Shown here: in pieces, positions 33,618 to 45,669 of the stretch | Numbering within the stretch: position 1 is the stretch's first letter | Layout: each line of letters begins with the position of its first letter | Assembly (NCBI GenBank): GCA_019321725.1 | Contig: CM033122.1 | Location: forward strand, 14,906,274-14,970,273 | From: Paulownia fortunei | Taxonomy: Eukaryota > Streptophyta > Magnoliopsida > Lamiales > Paulowniaceae | DNA length: 64,000 nt | Reading direction: 5' to 3' | The notes under the pieces: model-generated | Told to the model about the DNA's origin: nothing | The model's database searches: none | Seen by the model: only the letters and a program-made list of their open reading frames with translations | Program-made: the position numbers and the translations under genes

Positions 33618-36121
33618 CTAGCTATTAATAAATGGATACTTGGATTCAACATAATTTTCTGTGTCCCATAGAAATGATCCAAATGCAACTGCCTCCAGTA
33701 CCAGCATTGTAAGTCCAGAAAAAGTAAGAGAAACTACTTCATCATTAGATGCATCAAGGGAACCATCTTCTGTAACCGTGATATCAGGCCTTCCAAACAA
33801 TGCCTGTGTCTGCTTTTCAATCAAAGATATTGCTTCTTTAGATCTTATGGTTGCATATTGCTGAAGTGTTTCTGCATCCAAATACATAACGTATGATCTC
33901 AATTTGTATGATTTTTCTTCCTTGCTAGAATCCACTATACCTCCCCCATCAGCATCATCAGGATAGATCCGTATCAAAGAATCTGGATCCCAGAGTTGCT
34001 TTTCTGGTGTGGGCTCTTCAAATCTTACCCTATCTTCACCAAAACCTTCAGGAAGGGTGTTCATAGATCTTTCTAGTTGATACCTTTCATCAACTCTTCT
34101 GAGGAAATACCCATACATAATTGAAGCAGCATAAAGCTTGCCGAGCTTGAGTTTACTGATCTGTACAATTGTATCCAAGGGCCCCACAACCCTCTCCCCA
34201 AGTACAAGAGATAGATGGCTCAGTATCATCTCAAATGCCTCAGGAGAGTGCACAGATTCCAACTTCTGTTCTTGGTTTGGCCAAAAGTCCACCCTTCCAG
34301 CAGGATCTGAAGTTGTTGATATTTTAGGGATCATTGATATACGATTGTCTACAAATCTTTGCACAATCAAGCAATATATGATCTCCTCCAGTGTTTTTCT
34401 CCTTTCTTTCTCTTTCACTTCAGCTATTCTCCTGAAATCAGTAAAGATATTGGTCAAGCCCACACAAGAAGCATTGATTACATCATCAGTTCCATGCACT
34501 GGAGTCCAAATAACAACTTAAAACAACTAACAAAAGAACAAAACTTTTGAAGGGAGACCAATTTAGAAAAGATACAATTATTAAGCATCTCTTAGATCAC
34601 TAGCCAGGAAGTAGTATATTTTAAAAATAGGTACCCAAAACTCCATCAATTGCTGCAACTCATCTGTCTTAGTGGCTAAATTGTATAACAGATGGTCTTT
34701 CAGTTAATTGCATTGCCGTTGATCACCACCTACTAATAATAATATAAAGCACTTATCAATGATGGACCTTAGAGTTATCCATCTGAACAACTGGTAGGTG
34801 TATTGGCAATACAAAATTTGAACCTCTTCACATGTATAGTAATTGCAAATTACATTTGATTTTCAATACATGTGGAAATTTCAGAAAGAGTTGGGCACTC
34901 CATTATGCTAGTATTGAATCAAGCTTCTGTTTAATGTCGAGAAGTTCAATTTTTACTGTTACCCTCCAAAATATCCTCCACGAAAATCTAGTTTGCTTCT
35001 GATCAGCACTTGGATGTGTAACAAATGCACCATGTCCTGACTACCTCTAGGTATCCTCTACACGAGCATATAACATCCTGTAAAGTACTAGAGATTCTCC
35101 CACAGTCAGAAATCATCACCTCCTAAATCCTACATGAGCCAGTGGAGCTTCCCCACTTATGACTTAATGGTTTTTTTTTGGAAATATTAACAATAGCCAT
35201 AATTTCAGTGAATTTATAAACCTTGAAGTAAAGAAGGTTTTGTCAAAAATCCTTAAGTTCTTCTTTCTCTAGAAACTAGTAATTTAATTACACTTGTATA
35301 ATTTCAGACAAATTTGGTATGATTTCACCATTGCATTCCATGCTTAGAACACTCAAGTGCATGGCGTACGTTAGTATAGGAAACAAACTAGAGCAGAATA
35401 ATTTTGAGAGACCTTTTCTATGTTTTTCTCTTTCTGCAGAAAAGATAACCCCAACTATTTTCCTATATTGCTTTTATCTTTCCCAACTTCTCATGTTTCT
35501 ATGTTATCGGGTAACTCAGATGTTGCAACTAGCATTGTCTCTTTGCAGGCTTCTATTACAATGATAGTAGACTCTCAAGCATGAAATTTTTATACACTAG
35601 TTCCAAACATGATATAGGCTACTTTTACAAATATTTTCTTTACCTATAATAATGTATTTATTAACCAGATATGAAAAGTTCATATTATGAGAGATTTACA
35701 TGAAAATCAAAGACCTTGAAATTTAGGAGAACAAATCAACATTACCCTGAAAACTTAGTATATCATACAAAAACAATTCTGGAGAGGAAATGATGCTCTA
35801 CGTCCAGAACATCAGAGAGCTAGTTCAGTTTGCAGAGAACAATTAGCACGACCATGTACAGGAAACAGTAGCTCATTACACTGCATTTGGTTGGTATTAT
35901 GCAACAGATTAAAATATTAAGTGAATAACAGAACATCCTTGCTGTCATAGATACTGAAATAGAGTACATGATACAAGATGATCCTTTGTAGCATGGTTTT
36001 TAAACAGCACTAGCGCATGTATGTAGTACAACTCCTTTTCATTTTCACACTTCCCCAAGAGAATCTTTTTATAACATTTGCAGAAAATATTTTAACAGAA
36101 CAAAAAATGAAAATGAATCCA

Positions 36122-36152
<31 letters not shown>

Positions 36153-39100
36153 CAAATGGTCCACCATATTCCAAGCTTCAACACACTATGCTTTAACAAT
36201 GAAAGATTTTTCTAGCAATTCTTCTTTCACAATTATTTGGAAAAGAATAACCAAAATCCACTCGATGCCATGGCGGGCAGGAAATTAGACGAATACTGGA
36301 AAAAAAGAAACAAAGGAGATTTCCAAAAATTCCAATCTCAATCCCCACATTTGCACTGGCACTCACCAACACCTTAGCGCTCCCCAATGCCCTCTACTCG
36401 CCTCCAAATGCAATCTAAGAGAGAATTGCTGGAAAACATTACAACTTGTAAAAATCTCATCGTTAGCTAGCCTTTCAACCTCCTTCCGATCAAACACCGC
36501 TGCCATGTGTAAGTCCGTCCACCCCTCAATGCCCCCTGACGTCGTCAACTAGTTCCTCAAACTCGCCAGAGTGAACCCATAACATCAGGGGACTGAGTCA
36601 CAACTCAATAAAAAGACTCAGCTTCCCAAGCCAGCAACTGGGAAACAACCGAACGTTGTCGTTTGATAGTATTCTTTACTACCTCAAGATCTACCACACC
36701 TAGTAGGTAAACCTTGAGCAACGTCATTGGTGGGTTTGTGGGGGTGGAGTTGAACCAGTGGCTGAAAAACCTCAGACCGAGATAACTTGGGCTAATCAGT
36801 ACTACTTTGGGTGCGGTTTTCAGAAGGAATTGGTCTTGGGGGGGGGGGGGGGGGGGGGGGGTTTGCCGGGGCAAGGTAGGTGGAGGGGGTACTGGGGTTT
36901 GAGGACGACGTCGAAAGTGGAGGAGGCGAGTGGGGAGACAAGGCCCCTTGGAGGGTTAGCCAAGAACTTATGGAGGGAGTAGGTCTAGAACTTGAAAGCC
37001 AGCGATGCAGTGGAAATGAGAAATTTGAGGTGAATGTTGATGCAGCATTTGCAACCTAGGCTGACAGCCTGAAGGGGGAGCTCAGCCGAGCCAATGAGTG
37101 CCATGTTGATGTTAGGGAGAACATACTGGTGGGAGAAAATAGGGAAATGGGTGTTATAGTGTGAAGGGCATTTTGTCCTTTTGGAAAATGTACTTTTGGG
37201 TATTTCTTTTAAACTTTTAATTGAGGGTAGAATAGTCCTTTTACCATCTTCCCACACGTTTAACTAACTTCCATCAATCGAAGGGAGGTCTTTGTAGTTT
37301 GGAAATCAAGAGGGGAGGAGTTGGTAATTACCCATAGTAAGAGAGGAGGGTGGTGTAATTAACCCTTATAATTATTGAATTATTGTAATTGAATTACCCT
37401 TTCATCTAAAAGTTTAAGCTGTAGACAAGAGACATACTAATATTTGAATATATCCAACACGCCTCTTTATGCAGTAGTGCTTATTTTTCTAATGCCAAGC
37501 ACGTTGATGGACCTTTGTTTTCCAAAACGGGAGGTGAATTTTTATTTTAATTAGCTCATATACCGTATAAAATGATTGTCTCAGCGAAATGCTTAAACTT
37601 TTAGAGAGAAAAGAGATTTAATTTAACATCTTTTACAATAATATATTTGTGAGAGGAATTAAGTCAAGTTCTTAAAGAGAGCTGCTTATTTTGCTGCTAG
37701 CACTTTTAAGAAATACATATTAATATCAGTATTGGTGGTTAACACCAATATTCTACAGAAACAATGGTTTCCCCAAGTAGACAAGAAATATATAACACCA
37801 ATGATCAGGAACAAAAGTCTATCAAAGCATTAATAGAACTGGAAATAGACAGCCCACTTGACAAGAAAGAAAAGAAAAACAGAGAATTCTTCATCCTCCA
37901 CACAGTCAAAGGCACTTTTCATCTTCTCCCTCATCCTCCCTGCACAGCCAAGACTTTGAACAAGTCAACGGCAGCATTTTCAAAAATTTGCAGCCACAAT
38001 GAAGCATAAAAAGAGATGATTCGCATCCTCACTAGTTCTTCTCAACAAAAAACACCGAGACAATATAAATTTCTCTGCTCCCAATATCAACAATTGGATA
38101 TACATCTCATGCTGCACAAAAAGAAAGCAACTTCCTCCAGAGCTTACCAGAACCACCTTACCATCAGTCCTTTTTGGGAGAATGAAAAACAGAAGGATTT
38201 TCAGACTGGAAAATCCACCCATGCCTTCTTTCCAGTTTCCTTTAACCAACAGTATTAATACTACACAACTTAAGGAAGAGAAGCCCAAACAGTAACTTCC
38301 CAAAGCCTCCGTATGTCCATATTTTTCTGGAACCTCACCATTCCGCAATGTAAAATTTAGCCAAAATTTCCTCTTTATCTACATCAATTTTGAGAAACTA
38401 GGGTAACCGACACACCATCTCTTTCAAAACCCACCCTTACACTGTCTCCCACCACAAAGCCCACATGATTGGAATCCACTCATTTTCTGTATGCATGGAA
38501 TATCCTCACACATAACCATACTTGTCACCTGCAGCAATTGACCAGAAGCACCATCTGCCACAACCATTTATCTAGGCTTGGCAGAAGACCCTAAAACTCA
38601 TGATGCCTGAGCCCACATCTTATAAGCTTTTTGAATTTCATACTAGTTTACCCAATGGTACTCTTTTTTATCCTTCCAAAGGAAAAATTCTCTGCAGCTG
38701 CTGCAACCTTTTACAAATGATGCTGCATCATAAATAAAGACAATATTTGTGGCTAGCAGCTAGCTTAATAACGCATCCTTAAGTAAACTTACAAGCTTTT
38801 CAAACAAAACCACTTCCAACCAGCCTAACCTCTCTCCAACTGTCAATAAAGTTTGTCACACATTTCATAACCTAATAATTGGAACCCAAAAGAAGCCGAA
38901 GTACACCATCAGCAGACAGGAAGTCTCTCGTAAAACATGGAGGCTCATGACAACATGGAAAGGCTCAATTCTCCTCTCCCCACACCCCCCCCCCCCCCGG
39001 GCCAAAAAACATGGAAAAAAAGAAGTCCATTTTGTTCATCACCACCAGAAACAACCAAACATCCTGGTTATCCAGTGGATTATATATAAGTGCCTCAATA

Positions 39101-40589
39101 TTGTGTCTTGGATGATAACAGCAAGCTTTAGTTTTGACAAAGAAAAACCGCATGCAAAACCTCATAAAAAAGCTTTTACAATAAATTCCATGGCTGGCTA
39201 GAAGTTCAAACAAGCAATAAAGTTTTAAACAGCAGACCCAATACAAAACTAAAGAATACTTACTTATAGAGGATTAGATCTTGAGATGATGGTGCAGTTG
39301 TCTCCTCTTTGCCTTCCCTCTGGCTCTGGAGATTCTCGAGCTGCTGCTCAGCAGTTGCCAGAAGTAGATGTGGATGGGTTTGCAGAATTTGAGCCAAAAG
39401 TTGACCAACTGGGGACTCCAGCTGAAGAGGAGCCACTGGAATCAAATCACCACCAGAATTTCCAGAAGCTCTTACCATAAAGCTTCTTGTTCTCAACTTG
39501 TCTGGCCCAACCTCTAACTTAGGATTTGGAAATGAGCAACTCTATATAATGAACGCAGTCAGCAAAAAGATCTTTTGAATTTGTTTGATTGAAGAGTGCA
39601 TGTAACGAAAACATTTTATAGTGAAGACCCAAAGCTATACAAGTACGTATTTCGAATATTTTACCACAATGCCATTACAATCCACGAAAAGGTTCATGCT
39701 GCAAAGTTTTATGCAACCGTTGATAGCATCAAACATAATTGAACTGGAGCTGAAGTACAGGAGTGACATCAATGTCCTTGAATTATGCAAGAAATATGAG
39801 AAATGTCACTGCTCCGAAAACAAGTGTTGCAGAATTTAGTCTTAAGAGGCTATAGGCAATCTTATTATAGAATTTCAGAAACTCCTCCGTGGCTATGGCT
39901 TGCATTTATGCCGGCAACAGTTTCCGCTATCAATATCATAGTTTCACCTTAAATTTCTCAAACCTTTTAAGGACAATGCTGGAGGCATAAAAAAATATTT
40001 ACTTTCCATATAAAAAATCACTCAATTCTCCGTGCCTTCTACTCGTTATATATCCTTTTCCCATGCCCTGCCCCTCACATCACATGGGAAAAGAAGAAAA
40101 AGGAAAAAAGTCGCCGCTAATCTGCATCAAACTTAGAACTTCAAAATTAGAAACGCCACAAGAATAATTCACATCCAAACTAAATTCACTCAATTTGTCC
40201 CAAACAATTACTTCCATTCCACGCAGCCATGAAACAAATTTGGCCCCAGTTTTTTTTGGCGAAACTGAATTTTTCCATGCCTCTTCAACTACGCAGACAT
40301 CGCAAACCAACAACAACAGAGACTATAATATCCAAAACAGCACAAAAAGTTTTTAAAATTCCAAAATTCTGGCTCTTAGTCTCTTACACCAAATACTAGA
40401 ATTTACCCAGAAAATAAACACACTGGGGACAGAATAGATGTAATGAAAGCTTACTTTGGGGAATCCATGAGTGAGAAAGCACTTCGCGTCGAAGAAGGAG
40501 CTGCAATGCTTCCCTTCCGGCGACCGGCAGCCACCGGCCGACGTCAGAACCACCGAAACGTCTGGTAATACGCCGGAAATTTGCATCAT
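33618..40589 (-). CDS. DUF760 protein, homologue of UV-B-induced protein At3g17800 (chloroplast)
   Basis: Three exons on the minus strand: 40589-40455, 39541-39264 and 34431-33618, joining in frame to 409 codons including TAG at 33618 (408 aa; the Arabidopsis protein is of similar size). Residues 1 to about 70 are Ser/Arg-rich and acid-poor, fitting a chloroplast transit peptide, and end near RTRSFMVRAS. Then come ESPVGQLLAQILQTHPHLL, the splice-spanning LILYKRIAEVKEKERRKTLEEI, and the DUF760 landmarks HSPEAFEMILSHL, KLGKLYAASIMYGYFLRRVDERYQLE, LRSYVMYLDAETLQQYATIRS and EAVAFGSFLWD. Biochemical function is unknown; the Arabidopsis gene is reported as UV-B responsive. Intron 1 is 0.9 kb and intron 2 is 4.8 kb, loaded with repeats. 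Start ATG 40589 is the first of two adjacent ATGs. Confidence 0.93.
36124..36152. repeat. (AT)n microsatellite
   Basis: An uninterrupted run of about 14 AT dinucleotides in intron 2 of the DUF760 gene. Confidence 0.95.
36330..36535 (-). pseudogene. Ankyrin-repeat fragment inside intron 2 of the DUF760 gene
   Basis: The minus strand reads GIEGWTDLHMAAVFDRKEVERLAND (one ankyrin unit, with TDLH for TPLH). A gap follows, and then LHLEASRGHWGALR, which after a frameshift near 36370 continues as VLVSASANV. Both are ankyrin-consensus helices. It is degenerate and without introns or start, probably a captured or retroposed gene piece. Flanking 36560-37250 is relatively GC-rich for the window and may be part of the same insertion, but its frames were not recognised. 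Confidence 0.55.
36838..36861 (+). repeat. G24 homopolymer
   Basis: An uninterrupted run of 24 G in an AT-rich context, within the ankyrin-associated GC-rich block. It may be a true low-complexity tract or an assembly length error. Confidence 0.9.
38985..38998 (+). repeat. C14 homopolymer
   Basis: A run of 14 C followed by ggg, again in intron 2 of the DUF760 gene. Confidence 0.9.
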
Positions 40590-40718
40590 CAATAATGAAA
40601 AAATTATAGTCTATGGTTAAGGAAGAGTGCTGAGAGTGAGAAATGAGGACTTGCCGAGCAGTCGCGCAAGATTTTTTTGGGTGTTTTTGGCCTTTTATTT
40701 TTTTTTTTGTTTGGAGTC

Positions 40719-40746
40719 GGGGGTGGGGGGTTTGGGGTTTTGTGGG
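40719..40746 (+). promoter_or_regulatory. Potential G-quadruplex in the DUF760 gene promoter/5' UTR
   Basis: Four G-tracts (5, 6, 4 and 4 G) separated by short T-rich loops, 130-157 bp upstream of the start codon. The G-rich strand is the template strand of the gene. Structural potential only. Confidence 0.5.
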
Positions 40747-40830
40747 GATTTGAAAGGCTAACTTTGGGTTAAATGGTACAATACATGTGCATGGATTGGA
40801 ACAGTATATATTACAATTACAGTGAATAAT

Positions 40831-41185
40831 TGTTAAATATCTCGTTTATTATGACATTTAATGCTTAATTGGGTGGACTTTAGAATGATATACCAATTGT
40901 CATGTGTATGTGCCCTCCAAATATCAAATATCGTGTGTGTGATCATTTAGACATGCGTGTGTATGATCTCATTTAGATCCTGAGTGATATAAATGTGGAT
41001 GTATCAGATTGTGACAAGAGTTATGATATTTGTTATAAAAAGTTGACAATTGTTGTAAAGATTTTGTAAGAGAAAATATAAAAAAAATGTATAGTTATAT
41101 CCGACAATCCAAAAATACAATGATATATGAATATGTTTTTTATCATTTCTCATATTCACGTTGTATTAAATAGAGGTTATATAAC
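40831..41185 (+). repeat. Probable 5' LTR of the Retrofit/Ale-like element
   Basis: Starts TGTTAAATATC and ends ..TATAACA, followed by agttatcaacatgag, a position and sequence suiting a tRNA-Met-derived primer-binding site in this lineage. Borders are inferred from TG..CA only, since no second LTR is available. Confidence 0.5.
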
Positions 41186-41278
41186 AAGTTATCAACATGA
41201 GATTTTGCTCGAACAAGGTTCGTAAAATTAAGTTTAAATTTCTTTATATAAATTTTTACTTACTTTGTTTTGTTGAAA

Positions 41279-41880
41279 ATGACCAAAATTAAAAAACAAA
41301 AATTTCAAATCCTAGATCTTACCGGAAGTAACTATCTATCATTGTGTCTAGATATCAAAGTACATCTTCAGGGGTTGGACATTACAAAAATCCTAAATTA
41401 TGTGGATATCAAAAAGGCAAACAGTAGATATGAGATGAATGCTATGATATTTATACGTCATTACCTATCAGAGGATCTGAATGATGAATATATATAGTTG
41501 AAAGGCCATATGAAATTTGGCACAAACTCAAGGACAAATTTAATCACACCAGAATTGTGATACTCCCACGCGACACAATATGATTAGCAGCATCTGAGGC
41601 TGCAGGACTTTAAGTCTATTGCCGAATATAATTTGACATTATTGAAGATTGAATCCACACTAGCTCTTTATGGAACAAAATTATCAAAAAATGATAAATT
41701 AGAGAAGACTTTCTCTACAATTCATGCCTCGAACATGGTGCTCCAACAACAATATAGGCAGCTATAGTTTAACACATACTCTAAATTAATTTCTGTTCTG
41801 CTCACTGCAAAGAAGATCAATGAGCTATTGTTAAAGAATCATGATTTGTGACCTTTTGGGTCTTAAGACATGCTAGTTCC
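41279..41880 (+). pseudogene. Copia gag remnant
   Basis: ATG 41279 opens 72 codons ending at TAG after EDLNDEYI. Later frames continue the family pattern with QDFKSIAEYN, KLSKNDKLEKTFSTIHASN and ELLLKNHDL. Nucleocapsid-type structural protein of the ancestral element, now interrupted by stops and frameshifts. Confidence 0.75.
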
Positions 41881-42574
41881 AGCAGATCATTGGGACTGAT
41901 TTAGAGGGCGTGAGCATAGATTCGAGTGCGATGCCCGTAGGGGTGGTGGATGTGGTGGTCCCTGTTAAGATGCTCGCAGAGATGATCGTGGCGAACTCAA
42001 CTATTCACACCGAGATGATTATCTAGTCTGGCAGACCCGACGAGATAATTATATTTATTCAGTCAGGTAAATTATATTTATTCAATCAGGTAGAGGCAAC
42101 AAATTCAAGAAAATTATGATAAAGGTAAGATACCCATGGAGAGACCTGATGATAATATCTATAACAGATGTGCCCAATACTGGTAGATCTATACCAGGCT
42201 TCAAAGAAAAATAAAGGAAAAAGTCTCCAGACTCATGCAACTGAGACAGTAGGGTCACTTGCTATTGTTGAGGCCAACACATCTGAGATTATACGTGATC
42301 ATACTCCTATCTCGATTCTATGGCACAAGGTATCGAGTGGTGGCAACATACCCAAACTTAGGGTTTTTATAATTATGATCATTTTATTTTCCAAGATTGA
42401 GCTTTTTTTGATTGTGTTTATGTACATATCTTCCTGGATGATACATTCTGGAAGTTGAGCTGATATTTTGATATTTTATAAAATCATGAATTTCTTATCA
42501 TAATATTTGCAAGTAATATTATGATTTCAGTATTAATTTCATATTATTTAATCAGGATGTACAACGAAAAGATT

Positions 42575-42990
42575 GACAAAAGAGAGTATTGTCTGCTTGA
42601 TAGTGCAACAACGCATTCACTATTAACTAATAAAGTATATTTCTCGAGTGTAACATTATGCAAGGCACAAGTTAGAACCATATCAGATCCCGTTGGGATT
42701 ATAGACAGCTCCGGGAATACAACAATTATATTGTCTAATGGTACCACACTGCAAATTAAAAATGCATTATTATCTGGTAGATCAAACAAAAATATACTGA
42801 GTTTTAAGGATGTGCGTCACAATGGATATCATTTAGAGACACTAATTGAAAATAACAAAGAGTGTCTATGTTTCAGATCTTATGAAATGGAAAAAAAAAT
42901 TATCCATAAAAATTTTGAAACAACAGCTATATGTGCCAATTCCACCTCCCCAAATGACAAAAATATGTCCTCAACACCGACTTGGCATAT
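42575..42990 (+). pseudogene. Copia protease remnant
   Basis: Open stretch with CLLDSATTHSLLTNKVYFS (active site D-S-A in place of the common D-S/T-G), then IDSSGNTTIILSNGT and NILSFKDVRHNGYHLET, the copia retropepsin layout. The frame ends at TAG 42995. Confidence 0.8.
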
Positions 42991-43350
42991 ATGTTAGGTT
43001 TAATTCACCATCAATTATTCAATATCTGGAACCAATGATGGGTGATTTATTTATCGCTAGATTTGTGGACTGTCATTTTGATGAAATAATGTTTCCATCA
43101 ATTGGTAAGGATAGGGTTATTATTGTTAGTGATAAACCAAAATCAGTTGAGATTTTCTCCTGGAATGAGCAAAACCTATCCCATTTAGACTCACGTACCT
43201 CTAAATGTGAAAATGAGGTAAATAAAATCATCCATTTACACAATATTGCTAATAGACTGCCTAACTCATTTAATGATGCCAGCAACGTTAGAAGTCTCAT
43301 ATTCCAGTTGCGAATGCTCCAGCTAGGATCGTTGTTCTTGATGAACATGT
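42985..43350 (+). pseudogene. Copia integrase C-terminal remnant
   Basis: LGIYVRFNSPSIIQYLEP, LFIARFVDCHFDEIMFPS and NKIIHLHNIANRLP match the integrase tail/linker of Retrofit-type elements. The DDE core that should precede it is missing, so a deletion joined protease and tail near 42985. Confidence 0.8.
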
Positions 43351-43919
43351 GACAATGGATGATGTCCCAAGAAAAAAAAAAAGGAAGACTCATTGGATCG
43401 AAGGACACTATTCATCGTAAACGAAGGGGGAGCATTAATGAATCCGCTAGTCAAATGGGTCCTAGTAGTATGCTGCAGATGAATTTGTAGAGCCTAATGC
43501 TTTAGAAAAGACAATTATAAAAATTACAAATCCTAGGAATATTGAGAATCCCCTAAGATATTGTAATGAAATATGGGATCAAAATGAGATAATCATCGAT
43601 GATATTTTTGCATTCTCGGTTGCTTAAGAAATTATAAATGATAATTACGATAGTGAACCACGTTCCATAATAGAATGTCGTCAGAGACATGATTGGCCCA
43701 AGTGGGAAAAAATAATAAAATCTAAATTAGCTTCCCTAGAGAAACTTAATGTATTTGGGTCAATTACTCGAACCCCAGATGATGTAAAGCTCGTTGGATA
43801 TACGTGGATATTTGTTCAGAAAAAAATGAGAAAAATGAGATTGTGAGGTATAAAGTCTGACTCCTTGCTCAAGGATTCTCCCAAAGACCTGTGATTGATT
43901 ATGATGTGAATATTCACCT

Positions 43920-44440
43920 GTGATGGATACGATCACTTTTTATTTTCTTATTAATATGTTTGTCCACGAGAGTGTGGACATACGTCTAATGGACAGAGTA
44001 ACAACCTATTTGTATGGTTCATTAGATTCTAATATTTATATGAAAATTCCCGATAGATTTAAAATGTCTAAGTTCGACATATCCTGTGAGCTATACTCAA
44101 TCAAATTATAGAGATCGTTATATGGATTGAAGCAATCCGATCGCATGTAGTATCATAGATTAAGTGAGTACCTTATTAGGGAAGGCTACAAAAATGATCC
44201 TATATGCCCATGCATTTTTATTAAAAGATCATATACTGGATTTGCTATCATTGTGGTTTATGTAGATGACATGAACCTGATAGCACTCCTAAAGAGTTAA
44301 CCAACACTGCTAAATACCTAAAGAAAGAGTTAAAGGTTAAAGACATTGAGAAAACCAAACTCTATCTTGGTCTTGAGGTAGAGCATAGAAATAATGGAAT
44401 ATTTGTCCATCAGTCAGCTTATACTCCCCAATATCATCAC
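43920..44440 (+). pseudogene. Copia reverse transcriptase remnant (YVDD box retained)
   Basis: MDTITFYFLINMFVHE and RVTTYLYGSLDSNIYMKIP up to a stop at 44110, then SLYGLKQSDRM, EYLIREGYKNDPICPCIFIK, VVYVDDMNLI (catalytic YVDD intact) and ends in YLGLEVEHRNN-type codons. The N-terminal RT region (43500-43900) is readable only in pieces with many stops. Confidence 0.8.
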
Positions 44441-44651
44441 TATTTTAGGCACTAAAATAACAATATAAATAGCATGGTGCAACACTGTGAAGATAGCGCA
44501 AAAAGCGCTAATCCCAATCTTAAGAATTTCTCACTCGAGATAAATAAATCAAAGATAAAAAGATTCATATTGCGCTTGAAAATACATTAATTGATCATTG
44601 TAAGATGAATACGTCAATCTAGAGAATTAAATAACTATAAATATAGAGTTT

Positions 44652-44872
44652 TACTTTTATGTTTATGTTGTATTGTTAATTGTAATATTTATTTTTGTAT
44701 TTTATTAATTTAATGTCATACTTTACTTTTTCATTTATATTGTATTATTAATTGTAATGTTTGTTTTTGTATTTTATTTAATTTAGTATCATATTTTTAC
44801 TTTTATGTTTACATTTTATTATTAATTGAACGTTTCTTTATGTATTCTATTTAATTTACAATCATATTTAAT
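44652..44872. repeat. Three-unit tandem repeat, ~73-bp period
   Basis: tactttt(a/c)tgttta(t/c)...ttgtattttatt-aatttaatgtcata restarts at 44652, 44724 and 44798 (periods 72 and 74) with moderate divergence. It lies between the two copia elements. Confidence 0.85.
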
Positions 44873-45664
44873 AATTTTATATTAATCAACTATATTATTT
44901 TAATTAGTTAAATGTAAAAAAAATTGAATATATAACTGTATTAATATGTTAATAAAATTATAAGTAGATATGAGATGAAATAAAATAATTATTGTAAATG
45001 GAATAAAAAGGAGTATACAAGAAATATTCTTTGTAGAGTAAAATCTAAAATAAATGGATTGGAAATGAATTTTAAATTCGATATAAAAGTTACAATATTT
45101 TATGCAATAATTATGTGAAAATAAAGTTATGAATTAAAAATGTCATTTAGTTATTTATAGCCGTTGTTACTTCATATTGGAGACCACTTAGGACTCAGAT
45201 TTAGGATATGACAGACACTCGTTAAGGATAGAAAACTATGTTTTCATTCTATGTTGATTATTCTATTTTTTGCGGATCCAGATTGATCATAATTTTTGAT
45301 ATGTTTTAAAATATTTTCATTTTATCTTTCAAAATCTTGTTATTAATATGAACGATACAAATTATTGATATCTACAATATTAGAGAAAAAATAGTTTGTT
45401 CTTTTTTTTCATTGAACTGCTAAATTATAAACCATGTCTTTCTTGCATTAAAAGATAATTTGGTAATATTATCTGTCCATTTCATTTAAATAATAATGAT
45501 CTTCACTCATTTTATAGCTGTGGAATGATGAAAACTACCGAAAGTACCCATAAAGAAAGTTGGAAAAAAATAAAAAGGACCACAAAGTTTAGATGAGAAT
45601 TTGCTGATTTTCTTCTTTTTTTTCTAAGTGAACCAATTATTAAAAATATCATATCAGGAAATTA
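44873..45664. other. AT-rich intergenic DNA
   Basis: No feature recognised between the tandem repeat and the target-site duplication of the SIRE-like element. Confidence 0.5.
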
Positions 45665-45669
45665 GTAAT

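Larger units (their letters stand above)
40831..44450 (+). mobile_element. Ty1/copia Retrofit/Ale-like element, degenerate, 3' end missing
   Basis: Plus-strand order: probable 5' LTR 40831-41185, gag from 41279, protease 42575-42990, integrase C-terminal part 42985-43350, linker, reverse transcriptase 43920-44440. The integrase catalytic core is deleted (protease joins almost directly to the integrase tail). RNase H and the 3' LTR are not visible. Many stops. The wording of gag (LDLTGSNYLSLCLDIKVHLQGL) and integrase tail (SPSIIQYLEPMMGDLF) is characteristic of the Retrofit/Ale lineage. Confidence 0.88.

Noticed and set aside
37764..38348. Open frames on both strands in intron 2 of the DUF760 gene
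   Set aside because: No recognisable domain in either strand; they could be decayed transposon but nothing supports a specific call.
39023..39480. Overlapping open frames on the plus strand opposite exon 2 of the DUF760 gene
   Set aside because: They mirror the coding exon on the other strand and show no motif of their own.
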